From Candidatus Melainabacteria bacterium (GTDB taxonomy: Bacteria; Cyanobacteriota; Vampirovibrionia; Obscuribacterales; Obscuribacteraceae): 59,362 bases of DNA. The notes below the pieces were generated by a model, which was not told where the DNA came from, searched no databases, and saw only the letters and a list, made by a program, of their open reading frames with translations. The position numbers were made by a program, and so were the translations under genes. The stretch spans positions 1-59,362 of the forward strand of contig JABDBL010000014.1 of assembly GCA_013288645.1 (NCBI GenBank), in the 5' to 3' direction. Positions 34,608 through 48,200 of the stretch are shown here, piece by piece. The first letter of the stretch is position 1. Every line of letters begins with the position of its first letter.

Positions 34608-35861
34608 ATGGCGAACAGTGCATATAGCGCTTTACGAATTAGTGATTTTCGTTTTTTTATTGTAGCGCGCTTGTTGGTCAATACCGCTCTACAAATTCAG
34701 GGTGTGGCTGTTGGTTGGCAGATCTATGCTTTGACTAAAGATCCATTGTCTTTAGGATTAGTTGGTTTGTCAGAGGCTTTTCCTGCCCTCGGTATATCTT
34801 TGTATGCTGGTCATATTGCAGATATTATTGATCGTCGGCTAATTGCTTTATCTGCCGTTTTTCTTCTCATTATAAGTTCTATTTTTCTAGCCGTAGCTTC
34901 GGCTGGACTTATGAATGCGGCAACTTTAACAATAGTAATTTATCTTTTAATGGCTCTTGGTGGCTTGGCAAGAGGCTTTTATGGACCAGCTCTTTTTGGC
35001 ATGATGTCAGATATTGTACCCCGGGAACTTTATGGCAATGCTATAGCTTGGAATGCGACTATATGGCAAGCATCAGCTGTAACAGGACCGTGCTTGGGTG
35101 GTTTGCTTTATATTTATTTCGCTGCTGCTAAAACTTATCTTTTTTCGACCTTTGTTTTAATTGGGGCTTTTCTCTTTTTTGTTTTGATCAAATCCAGAAC
35201 CTCTTTTGCTCCAAGGGAAGATGTAAGTGTATTGGAGAATATCAAAGAAGGCGTACGTTTTGTTTTTTCCAATCAAATTGTTTTAGGTGCGATGGCTCTA
35301 GATCTCTTTGCCGTTTTATTTGGTGGCGCTGTTGCATTATTGCCTATTTTTACTGCTGAAGTTTTTCATTGCGGCCCTCAAGTATTGGGCATCCTTAGGG
35401 CAGCTCCTTCTTTAGGGGCTCTAATTACGGCAGCTATTTTAACTCATCGACCTCTGGCAAAAAATGCAGGAATCACTCTTTTAGTTGCAGTAACTGGTTT
35501 TGGTCTGTGCATGATTGCATTTGGTTTATCCAGTAATCTTTACTTTTCTTTGGCTTTATTGACTTTCAGTGGAGCATTAGATGGTGTCAGTATTTGGCTG
35601 AGGACGACTATTTTCCAACTTGTTACACCAAAGCACATGAAAGGGCGAGTAGCGGCAGTGAATAGTATGTTTATTGGTTCATCCAATGAAATAGGTGAAT
35701 TTGAATCTGGCGTCACCGCAAGAATTATGGGACTTATACCGTCGGTTGTCTTCGGTGGCAGTATGACACTATTGGTGGTATTGGTCACTGCTTTCAAAGC
35801 CCCTAAGCTTCGTAAATTGCATCTGACAAGCTTATATCGCGAGCTGGAAGAGCAGAAATAA
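34608..35861 (+). CDS. MFS transporter, EntS-like exporter family
   Basis: 417 aa with about 12 membrane helices, the MFS_3 / enterobactin-exporter-like branch. LRISDFRFFIVARLLVNTALQIQ is the typical first helix; GHIADIIDRRLI is the MFS loop 2-3 motif; MKGRVAAVNSMFIGSSNEIGE near the end is typical of EntS-like proteins. The likely function is efflux of a small molecule; the substrate is unknown. It lies upstream of the giant gene in the same direction but 421 bases away. Confidence 0.88.
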   Translation: MANSAYSALRISDFRFFIVARLLVNTALQIQGVAVGWQIYALTKDPLSLGLVGLSEAFPALGISLYAGHIADIIDRRLIALSAVFLLIISSIFLAVASAGLMNAATLTIVIYLLMALGGLARGFYGPALFGMMSDIVPRELYGNAIAWNATIWQASAVTGPCLGGLLYIYFAAAKTYLFSTFVLIGAFLFFVLIKSRTSFAPREDVSVLENIKEGVRFVFSNQIVLGAMALDLFAVLFGGAVALLPIFTAEVFHCGPQVLGILRAAPSLGALITAAILTHRPLAKNAGITLLVAVTGFGLCMIAFGLSSNLYFSLALLTFSGALDGVSIWLRTTIFQLVTPKHMKGRVAAVNSMFIGSSNEIGEFESGVTARIMGLIPSVVFGGSMTLLVVLVTAFKAPKLRKLHLTSLYRELEEQK

Positions 35862-36282
35862 GGGTTTTTTCTAAAAATCAATGACCGAGTATTCTATCAC
35901 CCGACTTAAATAAGTGACAGACAGCTGTTTCTAATTTTCGCTAGTCAGTGCAGTCCAGAGTTTTGTTCATTTGAGGGGATGGTCAAAGGAAAAATGTTGG
36001 GCGAGTAATCTACGCAATGGAGCCAGTGTGATTAAGTGAATAAATGCGATTGGCGGGGTAAATAAATAATGGCTGTGTGAAAGGGAAAAGTTACGCTGGC
36101 AAGCAATTTGGCAGATTTAACCTCTATAGAGCAAGAACCCACAAAAATCTCACAAGCGTGCCTTTTAATAGAGTTACTTGACTTCTTCTGCCTATCTGTT
36201 GACTCCTTACTAGACTGAAAAACAAATAAGACATTTATTCGAAATAGTGAATGTTGCCTTTTGACGTATTTGTTAGTTCTTC
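35862..36282 (+). other. Long upstream region of the giant gene
   Basis: 421 bases without a gene. Several TTGACT/TTGACG-like hexamers occur (for example near 36178 and 36200), but no -10 at proper spacing is convincing, so the promoter is not called. No hairpin with a U-tract and no clear Shine-Dalgarno sequence before the ATG at 36283 were found. Confidence 0.4.
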
Positions 36283-39200
36283 ATGTCTAGTTTAGCAAAG
36301 AAAATCTATATGCCCGGCGAAAATCCTGAAGAACAGCAAAAAAAGCCGCCCCAAAAACAGGGGACAGATAGTCCACCGGCCTCTGGTGAAAGGCCGGCAG
36401 GACCTGCTGGTGCTGACGCGCCAACGCGGGGAAAATTAATCGGTGAGGTTATAGATAGCACCAAGCAAAAAGGGGCGAGTGCTTCTGAGAATGGTGCAGC
36501 AGATACAACCGCAACAGATAAGAAGGCAGCCGGTAAGACAGTACGGGATAAGATAGACACGGTTGAAATGCCAGCAGTTAAGACAGAAGCAGGAAGGGCT
36601 GAGGGCAATCTATCTAAAACAGGCGATCGAGCTAAAGTTAAGGATGCCACAGAAAAAGCTCAGGGCTTGGCTGAGCGTCTTAATACTGCTGGAATATTGG
36701 TATTCCGCGACAAAACAGGGCAATTACATCAGGCTGCCGTGCGTCACGATAATACCGTAGTAAGCGATGGCAAGATAGTAGGTAATTTTAATAGCTCAGG
36801 TGAAGTCAATTTTAATCAAGAGGGACAAAGTAAGTTTAGAGTCGATGCAAAGTTAGACGTTAATACTGCGCAAGATGCAGTTTTTTATAGTCTAGATCAA
36901 TCGCGTCCAGAAATAATTAGCAGTAACACTACTAAAGGTGGCAATAAAACTTGGAATGGTAATTTTATTGATTTGCAAAATAAGCCTAAATATAAATACC
37001 AGGCTGGCAACGTTTTTGCTCAATCCGGAACTTTTATGGGCAGGATGGACGAAGACAATAAACTAGAGCTACCAGCAGAAAAAATAGTGTTTGGTAAAGA
37101 CAAAGATGAAAATAGTAGATCAACCGGAATAGAATTAAACGACCTAAATACGGTATTGGGAGAAGGTCTTACATTTGTAGGCACAGCTAAAAACAAAGAT
37201 GATCAAGAATATCCTATTACATTCAACGTAGACTCAAATCTTAATTCTGGCACTTGGATAATACCAAAAAATCCTGGTGAAGAAAACCAGAAATACGAAA
37301 ATTACAATATACGCTTAGGCATGATATTCGACGCACAAGATAATTTATGTGGATATTTCAGACCGCCGCAATTTAGCGCAGATGGTTGGCTAAGAAGAGA
37401 AGGACAAGTATTAACAAAAAGACCTGATGAAAATGGAACGCAATCGCCGACAGCGAATGGACCGCGATTGCTAGTAATAAATGGCGCTGAGGATTTGCGA
37501 AACTTGGAGTCAAGAACTCCATCCGAATTTCCGCTCAGTGTTTATACAGTGCATCAGCATGGTGAAACAGCACTCAAAGGTATTACCAATGGTGCAGTTT
37601 GCCTTGGATCCAAACGACAAGCGGATGGTACGTATGCAGAAAATCAAGGTTATTTGCCTACAGGACTTATGCAGGTTACGGTTAAAGCACAACAAGAAGC
37701 AGCGCAGCGAGAAATAAGTGATGTTTTACAACAACAAAAAGGTATGCAAGTTGATTCAACGGGAAAAAGAATTGCTATTGCTTCACTAGGACCAGTCGCT
37801 GCAGTCGCTGGTGCCGTATCGTACATGGTAACTCCGGATGCAAAAAAAGAAATTGAGAAACAGAATAAAATTGATGCAGCTTGCAAAGAAAAGCTTGATC
37901 TCATTAAAGAGATAAACAAAGGAAATGTAGATGGCATAAGTCTTGAAAAATTGCAAGAATATTTTTCTGAAACACAAGCAGCACAAATAGGAAAATTTGC
38001 CCAGATAGATCAAAGAGATAGTAGATTAGGAGAATTACCAAAAGATCTAAGCCAAGTTAATGGCCATATTATTACAATAGACAGAGAAGCAGAAAAGGCG
38101 CAAGCAGATAGAAGAGCTGCTTGGTTTGCCTCACCACAATATGCGGCTTGGCGGGCAGAACATCCTAATGCTCCATCTCCTGCAGAGGCAGAAAGAGAAT
38201 CTGCTAAACCGGTAAAAAGACTGGAGGTAAGAAATGGAGATTTATACGACAGTAAAAATCAATATCAAGGTAAGTTAGCCTGGGAAAACAATCAGTTGGT
38301 TTGGCAACCACATCCCAGCAAGACTGTAGAAATCACAGATCCTAGTTTGGCTAGATCGTTCTTTCATTTGGAAGTACCCGATCCATCCCAAGCAAATGGT
38401 AAAAGAACAGTCGAATTGGCCGTTGTACCAAACGGTCAGCGGAATCTTATACTGAGTCCGGAAGATATGATACGCAAAGGTGGCGAAGTTGTTGAACAGG
38501 CATTGGCTACTGCTAATGAAAATCCTAATGATGAAACAGTACAAGAGGCGGCAAAATATGCCAAGATTCGGCTTCGTTCTACTTACAAAGAAGATATAGC
38601 GCTTTTAGTATCAAATCTTAAACATGGTGAATATACAAAGGCAAATCACGACTTTGTTGTTGATGGAACAACAAAGCAAATTGCCCCGGCTTTGGCGGAT
38701 GCAAAAGAAAGACTAAAGATAATAGGAAAGCCCATAATAGATACAGCAGAAAGAGCAAAAACGGTTAGTGGTAGCGTACAAATAGGCAATGCTACATATG
38801 AAATAAATAAAGGCAATTTGCTTTCGGATGGCCAAGTAATAGGGCAATTTAAACCAGGATATGTTTTGGAATTTCAAATAGCTAATCCGAAAAATCCGGA
38901 TGAGCCGATAAAAAAATATGTAGATTTAAATGAAACAAACGGTGTCTTGCTGAGCATAAAGATAGGAAACGATCCAAGGCAGCATGATTTTATCGGACTG
39001 GGACCGGATCAAATAGTGCCAAATTATGGACATCAAGCTGGTGGGCTTATGTATGCAAATGACTTCAGGAAACAAGTAAATGAACAATTAGCAAGAACAA
39101 AAGAGGCTAGAGATAGTCACGATAATCCTACTAACCCAGTAATACTAGCGGTTACTGACTGGATATCAGGCGGAATAGGCACGCAGCTAAATGCTAATGT

Positions 39201-42200
39201 GCACACGGTAGATCTATGTCAGGCAGGTTTCAATAAAAGTCTAGATGAGATTTTTGGCAAATTTAGAGCAGGCACTTTAGATAGCAGTGAATTAAGCAGA
39301 GTGGCAAAGTACACTCAAACGCTGGCTAATGCAGCGGGAATATTTGCAGATAGCACCGCTTCATTATCGCAAATCGGACAGGAGTTAAAAGGAAAAATAC
39401 AGACCGGCTTAGAAATGGCAGCAATACAAGGTGCGGTGACGATAGCTACTGGTGGGTTAGGAGCAATAGCCGGCAGTGCTGAAATAGCTGAGCTGGGATT
39501 GGGTGGCAGACTGTTAGTACAAACAGCCAAGATTATGAGTAGTGGAGGAGGCAAACTATTTACCGCAAGCGCAGTAGGAGCTGCAACATCAGTAGCGATA
39601 CGTGAAAACGCAAACACGAATACTCGCATAAGATGGGATAATGCTATTTCTGGCAGTTTAGAAGGGCTAGCCAATATGGTTGGCGGCGGGGAATTAGAAG
39701 AGCTTGCCGAAGGGGCATCTTTTGTTACGCGTCTAGCCCACAAAGGTTTGGGAGCGGCACAAGAAATTGCAACAGCGCACAAAGGAGCTTGGCTATACTC
39801 GATAGCAGGAAATATAAGAACCGGTGAAGAAATAACATTGAGTGGTTTGGCGCTCAATACAGCTACCGAATATTTAGGCGATCTTGGCGGTGGTATATTT
39901 ACAAAAGGAATGGACGAGCGTAGCCTTGGGCACAGTATTGCAGAAAGTGTGATATCTAATTGGACTGATGGTACCACAGGAAGTTGGGCGGAGGCGGTGG
40001 CGGCATGTCGAGGCAAATATGGAAATAATTATACAAATGCGGACGTGGCTAAAGAAATGTTTATGTCCGGAGCATGGTCTGCAACAGCGCCTACTGCATT
40101 AGCGTCGCATGCTATAGGCAAGGTACAACATCACAACCAGCATTTAGCAGTGCAAAAAGAACATTTGCGCGGGATAGCAAAAAGCATAGAACAATCTGAT
40201 TGGACGCCTCAACAACGATTAGCCAAAAAGCATCTTGAATTTACCGCCAATGAGCTGGCGGCGGCGCTTGAAAATGAAGAGAAACTTGCCTCTAATACTG
40301 GTGATAAGAGCAATAGCGGTAGTAACGGGAATGGTGGGGATAATGGAAATAACGGCAATAAGGGTCCGCAAACACCCAGTAAACCCAACGGTCAACAAGT
40401 CGCTAGTTCTGGTAATGACGCTGGGCCTGTTGCTGCTAATTCACAACGTTTTTATTATGTGCAACCGCAAGGTCAAGCAGAAATTCATCAAGAGCCGGTG
40501 AATCAATCAGAAAGAGAGCGCATCAACGAATTAGATGCATATGTGCAGCGGCAGGAGGCTAGTGCAGAAGATGAAAGTGAACTTGCCGCTTTGCAAAAAC
40601 GATTGGCAATTACTCCATTAGACCAATCAGAAAGAGATCGTGTCAAACGATTAGAGGCTCATGTACAACGACAAGAAGCTAGTGTGCAAGAAGAAGGTGA
40701 ACTTGCCGCTTTGCAAAAGCGATTAGCAATTACTCCCTTGAATGAAACAGAGCAGAGCAGGCTGGCACAACTACGAAAGACTTTGACGGATGGTGGAACA
40801 ATAAGCATAGAGACTTTGCGTGAATGCCGCGATCTGGTAGAAAGAGAACGAGCAATACCAAGTGACTTATTAGTATTCAACGAAGATGGTTTGCACTTAG
40901 CGCAAATAGCAGCAGGGGATACCGGACGGATAATGGTTGTTGATATTGCCAATCCGCAATTACGAGACAATGGGGTGGTGCAAGAGAGCGGAGTAGCAAT
41001 TTTAAATTCTTTGGAATTAGTACGAGGAGCAAGAGAATATGCACCAGCTAGAGCGCTAACTGCTACAAGCCAACAACAAGGATCGGTCAATTCTGGTACC
41101 AATGTAGCTGCAACTGGGAGTGGGACGAGACCGGCAAGTCCAGTAAATGTTGCTAATAGAACGAATGGCAATCAAGGAGCCACAGATTCAACTGCTGGTG
41201 TTCGAAACATATCTAATCCAAGAACGGCAGATTCAGGCTCTGTTGCTCGAAATGCACCGAACGGCAATGAAGGAGCTGGAGATGGAAAGGCTGTTGCTGA
41301 AAATACAACGAGCCGAGCTAATAACGTTGTAACTGATGCTGATCTTTCTACCAATCAAAATATAGTAGTTGCAAGTCAGTCCGTTAGAGATCCAAAACGA
41401 AATTTAAATGTGCCAGAGGATGAAGATAAGGAAGGGGAAAAAGAAAAACAAGAGAATGTTGCTAGTACTGATACAGCTAATTTAAATAATCTAGAGCAAT
41501 TGTTTGCCAGAGGCAATTGGGCTGCTGCCGAAGCGATGGCTAAGCAGTTATTAGAACAAAAAGCGCAGTCAGAAACAACCGACACTAGTAGTGAACCTAA
41601 TTCAGGTACTCAAACATTAGCAATTTTGGCAGAGTCTCAATTACGTCAAGGTAAATTTGACCAGGCGGATCAAACATTCCAACGAGCTTGGCAAGCAGCA
41701 CACGAAGCGAAGCCTGTATTAGAACGACAATCCGCTCAAGTGGCAGATTATATAAAGCAAGAGCAAAAGAAGGGTGGTGACCACTCTCGCTATCTTGATT
41801 TGGCAATGAAGCAGGCAGAGCGCGAAATTAAATTTACAGAAACTGCGCACAACATTGCTAATCGTCTTAACTGGTTGAATGAACGGGCTCGAATCAATGC
41901 CGAGATAGCCTCGGCTAGAAACTTAGTTGCTACTGTTAGTGGACAGAATAACTTGACTAATCAAACAGAAGCAAGAAAACAAATATTTAATGTTCTAATC
42001 AATAAAGAAGATTTTGCAGCGGCAGAAGAATTTGCCAGACGCCAATTGCCAATGGAAAAATCGCTTGCAGAGATTGCAAAGTCACCTGATGCTGCTGAAA
42101 GAGAAAGGGCAGCCTGGGCGCTAGCGTCAATGGGCATGGCGCAGTATATGCAACGTGACATTAACAAAATGGCACAAGCAGAAAGCCTATTAAACTCTGC

Positions 42201-45200
42201 GCTCACACTCACTTATGAGGTGGGCGAAGACATGAGCCAAGAAGACCGTGATCGCAGAGAATATCTTTTCGCTACCCAATTAGCGCAGGGTAAATTCAGT
42301 GCTGGAGAAGCAAATGCTATACGGAAAGCATGGGCGGTGCGCGATACAGCCTTTAATGGATTACTTGATTATCAAGCTGAAATGAAAGATCGAGCGGATG
42401 AGGCGGAAAGATTAGCTAGTCAAATGCAAGATGCTGATCCAATAGCAAGCTCTTCAACGAGTTTGCCAGTGACTGAACCTTATTTACCGCCACTGAATTT
42501 GGTTGAAGCGGATGATATCACAACGCCGAGTAACAATAGTGCGACTGTGCTCCCAAATAATTCTATCGCGCAAGTATTGCCTGCAAATGCATCGCAAGAT
42601 CTGGATGTGTCTAATAGGCTGGAAGACAATAATCCAAATAGGCTAAATGGAGGATATTTGGGTGACAGAGGCAACAGAATTGGAAATATTTTCCCAATAG
42701 ATCTGCCGGATGTTCAATTGGTTAATCAAGATGACGGAATAATAGACTTTAGTGCTATGCCTGATATAACTGCAGAACGGATCGCTAAATCCGAGCAACG
42801 TACAGATAGGGCAAGCGGCGACGAGCAATTAGCTGCTCTAAGTAATGAGCAATTGCGGCAAGAATACTTGAATTTGAGCGATCAAATTGGCACGCTGCAA
42901 AATATTGCAAATGCGATACAAGCTGGGAATATTGAAAGAGCACTGCAATTTAGTCAGAACATTTCGAGAGCTCGTATTGCTCAAATACATAAGGACTTGA
43001 TACTAGAAATCGAAAGAAGACGTGCTCGTAATCAAGACGATTCGCGACTTTCTCAGGTGAAATCCGCACAGCAAAAATTTAGATCAAATATTGACAGACA
43101 GTTAGAAGAAGATTTTGATAAAAGATTTTATAGTCGCTTGGGAGTCGCTCAAGCTGAAGCTATAAACGATCAAGAAGCCACGTATGGGCAATTGAAAGAA
43201 CGCGGCATTGAAATACCGAATCCACCTATTGCTCAGATGTCATTTAGTAGCTCGCTAAACGCACAGAACCCGGCAGGCACTGCAGGTGCTAGCATAACGA
43301 GTAACATTTCGCCAAACGCTAATACAAATACTCAAGTAAAAGCAAATACACAACAACCAAAAAATCAAAGCGATAAAGATTCTACAAAACCGCTTCGACC
43401 TGGCTTAGAAATGCACATACAGGTTGATGCAGAACAGCAACATCAACTTGAGCAGGATTTGCAGTTCAATTTGGCCGATAGGGACGGTATAGCGTTTCAG
43501 AATCAAGCAGGTACTTCACGGGGTGTTTTGCAGCGTTCAGCGGATAAGCAAATTCCAGCAGATCCGGGTGCTTTAGGCGAATCTGCTTCAAACAGGCAGG
43601 CAGCGTATCATCAATTTTTGGAGGACCGTAGGCTCATAGTACGGGCTATTGAACGCATACAAGATGGAGAGCCAATGTCAGGATGGTCAATTATCGATCA
43701 GTTAATTGATCTGAAAGGCGCGGATGAAATTTTGGCGCTGGCGAAACAAACGGAAATGCAAGAATTGATAAAAAAATATCTATTCATTTCTGCAGACCTA
43801 ATAAATCGGGTGCGGTCGTGGGACGACGAAGAAGCTCAAAAGATACTTATTCGCTTTCTAAAAGAATGGAATGTAGAAAATGAATCTGATTATGCCGGAG
43901 GGGATCAAGCGAAGCCACCGAATATTGAAGAGTTAACAATAGTGCGGGTTGAGACTAGTTCACCTATTTTAGAAGAGACGCAGATGCAAGAAATTTCTTC
44001 TAAAATTGAGGCGGCTGGCACAACTTTTCTACCCGATGGTATGAGTTCCACAAAGAGCGTGCTTTCGCATAGTGATCTCTTTGGAGAAGCACCAGATTAT
44101 GCAGGATGGGACTTGTCCAAGCGTACACAAGAACCATCAATTAAGCCAAATGATATGCAGCCTGAAGAAAAGTCTTTGAATCACGCTGACGTGAGTGGGC
44201 AGGCCTTTGGAAACAAGACTGAACCTGTAGGAGGAGTTCCAAGGACAAGCGGGAACATTGAAGAATTAACAACAACAGGAAGACAGCTGGGCGAAAGGCG
44301 CTATCACCTTCGCGCCGAACTTGCATCGGGAGCCCATGATGCTGCCACATTGGATGAATCACAAAAACAGAGTTTACAAAGACAAATAGAAGAAATTGGT
44401 GAACAAATTTCTCAAAATATTCAAAATCGTATGGGATTGATCCGGCAGCGAATTGATGAGCTTTATGGTAATTGGGGACCGACGATATTATCGTTAGAAG
44501 AGAGCAGGCAAAATCTGGATCGTGACATTCAAACACAATTATATTCATTGAGGGATATAAATGGTGACGCCGCCTATGACTTTTCTCCAGCCATAGTTAT
44601 ATCTGATATTCCAACTGACATAGCAGAAAATCTAAGAGATCTTGGCAGAAGGCGCCATGAAGTCTTAAGTCAATTGCAAGATATAGGTCGACAGATGAGA
44701 GAGTCGGGAAGCGAACAAGAAATTCGTTCTCTGCAAAGAAATTATCGTGTTTTAATTATGGCTTCTTCGGCTGAACACGGCAAGCTTGCTTCAACTAGAG
44801 TCAACGATTATCTTTCCGTCCGTTTGGATAATGATACCGAAAGCAACCACTTATCAGCCATTCTTGAGCCATCTTGGACAGTTCGTTTCGTTCATAGTCC
44901 CTATCGTTTCATAGATACTGCTCATCCTGGTTATGGAATGAGCATTCGAATAGAGGATGATGGGGTTGCTTATGATGATGTTGTTAGTATTCTGGAAGCT
45001 ACGTCAGATCTGCCTAGAGCAGTGCATACCCCCGTGGTAATCCATCCTGGTGAATACCTGCGTGGTGTTTGCTTCGATGCTCCGCACATATATGTGCCTA
45101 ACGATACACCGAAAGATTGTTTGCAATATTTGGCTTGGCATGAAGGCGGCCACGATATAGAAAATCTGTATTTTATTAAGCTGGAGCCGGCTAGTCAGCA

Positions 45201-48200
45201 AGCTATATTGGCAATTTATGAACGGTGGTTGAGCGGGGAAGATACCCAAGCTCTTATTGCAGACTTAGGACCCGAAATGGACTCTCTTTATTTAACGAGT
45301 TTTTCTGAAATGTTTGCAGAGATGAGAGCTTTGCATAAGTTTTTCAGCACTGAAGCCGGTAAAGGAATGACTTATCCTGAGCTTGTGGCTCATACAGTTA
45401 AGATTGATTATAATACTCCAGCAAGAGCTGGTTTCCTTAGTAATGCTCAAGAACTCTATGAGGCTCTAAAGCGTGAAGTATTTGATCCATATTATGCTTC
45501 CATAAGTGAAGGCAAAAATGAAAGGGGGACATCATTTAGCTCTCATGTACCGGAAGCTCGGAACTCAGCATCTGTGAACGAAAGTAGAAGGCGTCCTAAA
45601 GAAAAAGATAATACTAAGGAATATCTATCTGGTCGCCAGTCACCACTACCGGATCCAAGTAATTCGAAAAGTTATTTCCTGCCTAGTGCGCCAGAAGAGC
45701 AAGTTGGTCCTGCTAATGAGAGATCTCAGCCAAACGAAATGGCTACCGGGCAGGACGCCTCAGTGGGGTCTACAGATGCTGATATTCTTTCGCTAAGCCG
45801 CGAACCCGCGGATAGAGGAGGTACTGCAGGTGGTGATAGCGAGACATACCAGAGACGCATTGAAGAATTAACAACAACAGGAAGACAACTGGGCGAAAGG
45901 CGCTATCAACTTCGTACTGCACTTGCGTCTGGGACGGGTGATGGCACTACCTCTGATGGCACGCAAACACAAGATTTACAAAGGCAGATAGATGAAATTG
46001 GTACGCAAATTTCTGAAAATCTGCAAAATCGCATGGATTTAATAGATGCAAGAATTTGGGAACTTTGGGGGCCGCAATTAAGGAAATTGCAATTACGCAA
46101 AGATGATTTGGATTGGGCGATTGATACTTACGATACTATAGAAGACTCTGTCAAAGTTTTTATCGGAGACCTTGATAAACTGAAAGCACAACGGCAAGAG
46201 GTAATGCAAAAACTAAAAGCGATAGGCGATCAGATGAGATCTGAAGGAATTCAAGAACAGATTTTTCGTTTACAAAGACAATTGCGCGCCCTAGCGATAG
46301 CTTATTCAGCTGAGAAAGGTAAGATAGCTCCGACTAACAATCTTAGAGTTGGTATGCTGGATCTTGATCCTGAGACCAATCATCTAGCTTGGACAACTAA
46401 GCCGATCCACAGGCCATTTCGTATTTCAGATTCCTCTCATCTCGCGGATGAAATGGCGGTTTACGTCGAAGGTGGTGATGGAGTTGATTATGAAAGTGTA
46501 TCTACCATTCTTGCAAGCAGTACAGATTTGCCAAAGGGCAAAAATACGCCAGTGATAAGCGTTTTTGATGCTTATAATGATGGTGTATATTCTACGTCTG
46601 ATGGTGTTATTCGTGTTGCTTCTTCACGTCGATCCACAAGGAAGCTCGAGCGAACATCGTGGCACGAAGGTGGGCACGCAGTGCACTTCGAGTATTTCAA
46701 CTTGCTTGCCGAGGATAGGCAAAGGCCAGTTATAGATGCTTATGAGAGCTGGCTAAAGCGCCGAGAAACGCTAACTAATGGACTAGACTCGGTATTTCAA
46801 AAATATCGCGATAGACTTTTTCAAAGAGATTTTATTGCACCAGAAGAAAATTCCGATGCATACCGCTATTGCTTTACAGAAGTTTTTGCTGAGATGAGAG
46901 CTATGTATAAGTTTTCGTTGACCGAAAATGGCAAACATAGGACTTATGCAGGGCTTGTTGATGGTGTTACTGCTGTTGATGACCAAACAAGAGCAAGGAT
47001 CTTGGAGGATGCCGAAGATCTATATAATACTTTGAAGCAGGAGGTATTTGAGCCATATGCCAATGGTGACAGGATTAATACTGCAAAGCCAGTTGATGAC
47101 GGTCTTAATACTAGGCGTTCACCAGGAAACATTCGTGCTGCGATGATGCCATCGGATAGTAATATTGGTGATAGCGGCGATAATGCTCCCCAAGGGATAC
47201 CGATAGACGCGGTTGATGCAATCAACACGAATGTATCTGAACAACAAAGAACAGCATTATTAGAATCAATCGCTAATCCGGAGCAACGTAAGTTAGTCAC
47301 GGCTTTTTTAGAGAAATATCCGGATAGACTGGCATTGGTTCAACGAGAAATTCAAAGAGGGGCCCCACGCCTTGATTTCCACAGTTTAAGTGGCTTAGCT
47401 AATTTGGTTGATCATTTTGGATATGATTCGCCTACTATGCAGCGACTGTTTGAACTTGAGACCACCGAATATCTCAGTATTTCTGTTCTTAGTGATTTTG
47501 TACGAGATGATCAATTGCGTGCCGAAATAGTTAAACAGGAGATTTTACGTGGAGTTCTTGCCGAAAAATTGGGTGATTTTCGATTAACTAATTTGCTTAA
47601 CTTGGCAAACCAATTAGGTTATGATTCGCCTGCTTTAAGACGAATCTTGAATTTTGAAGCAAAAGAAGATCTTTATATTGGTTTTCTTGCAGCCTTTATA
47701 GGAGATGATCAAACAAGAGCTGATACGGTAAAACAGGAACTCATGCTTGGGGGCGTGGATCAAATTGATCATCATCGATTACAAGCTGTGCTAGGGCTCT
47801 CTGGACATTTTGGATATGAATCTTTAGTAATGCGCCGGCTATTACAATTTGAAAAACATCAAGGTGTTGATCTTGTAGCGCTAAATAAAGCTGTTGGTAA
47901 GAATGAAAATCTGAGAACTCTCACCGCCACTATATTTGGTGTTGCCCAACCTGACTCTGAGGATGTAAGAAATTGGACAGCATTGGCAAACTCGATAGAT
48001 AACAGATCATGGCCTTTAGAAAAATATTTTAGAATTAGATCTGAAGCTAGCACGAATGATAACCTTGATCAAGGAATAGCTCAGCTAAAAGAAAGGGGAG
48101 CACAACTTTGTGATCAGCGCAGGGCGTTGAAACAGTCGCGTGCCAGTGAAGCGAGTTCAGGATTGACAGAATTGAATGCGCAAATACAGCAAAATATTGA

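Noticed and set aside
39315-40016. 233-aa minus-strand frame inside the giant gene
   Set aside because: Antisense to the Gly/Ala-rich segment; its Pro/Ser/Ala-rich composition is the expected mirror of that bias, with no start signal.
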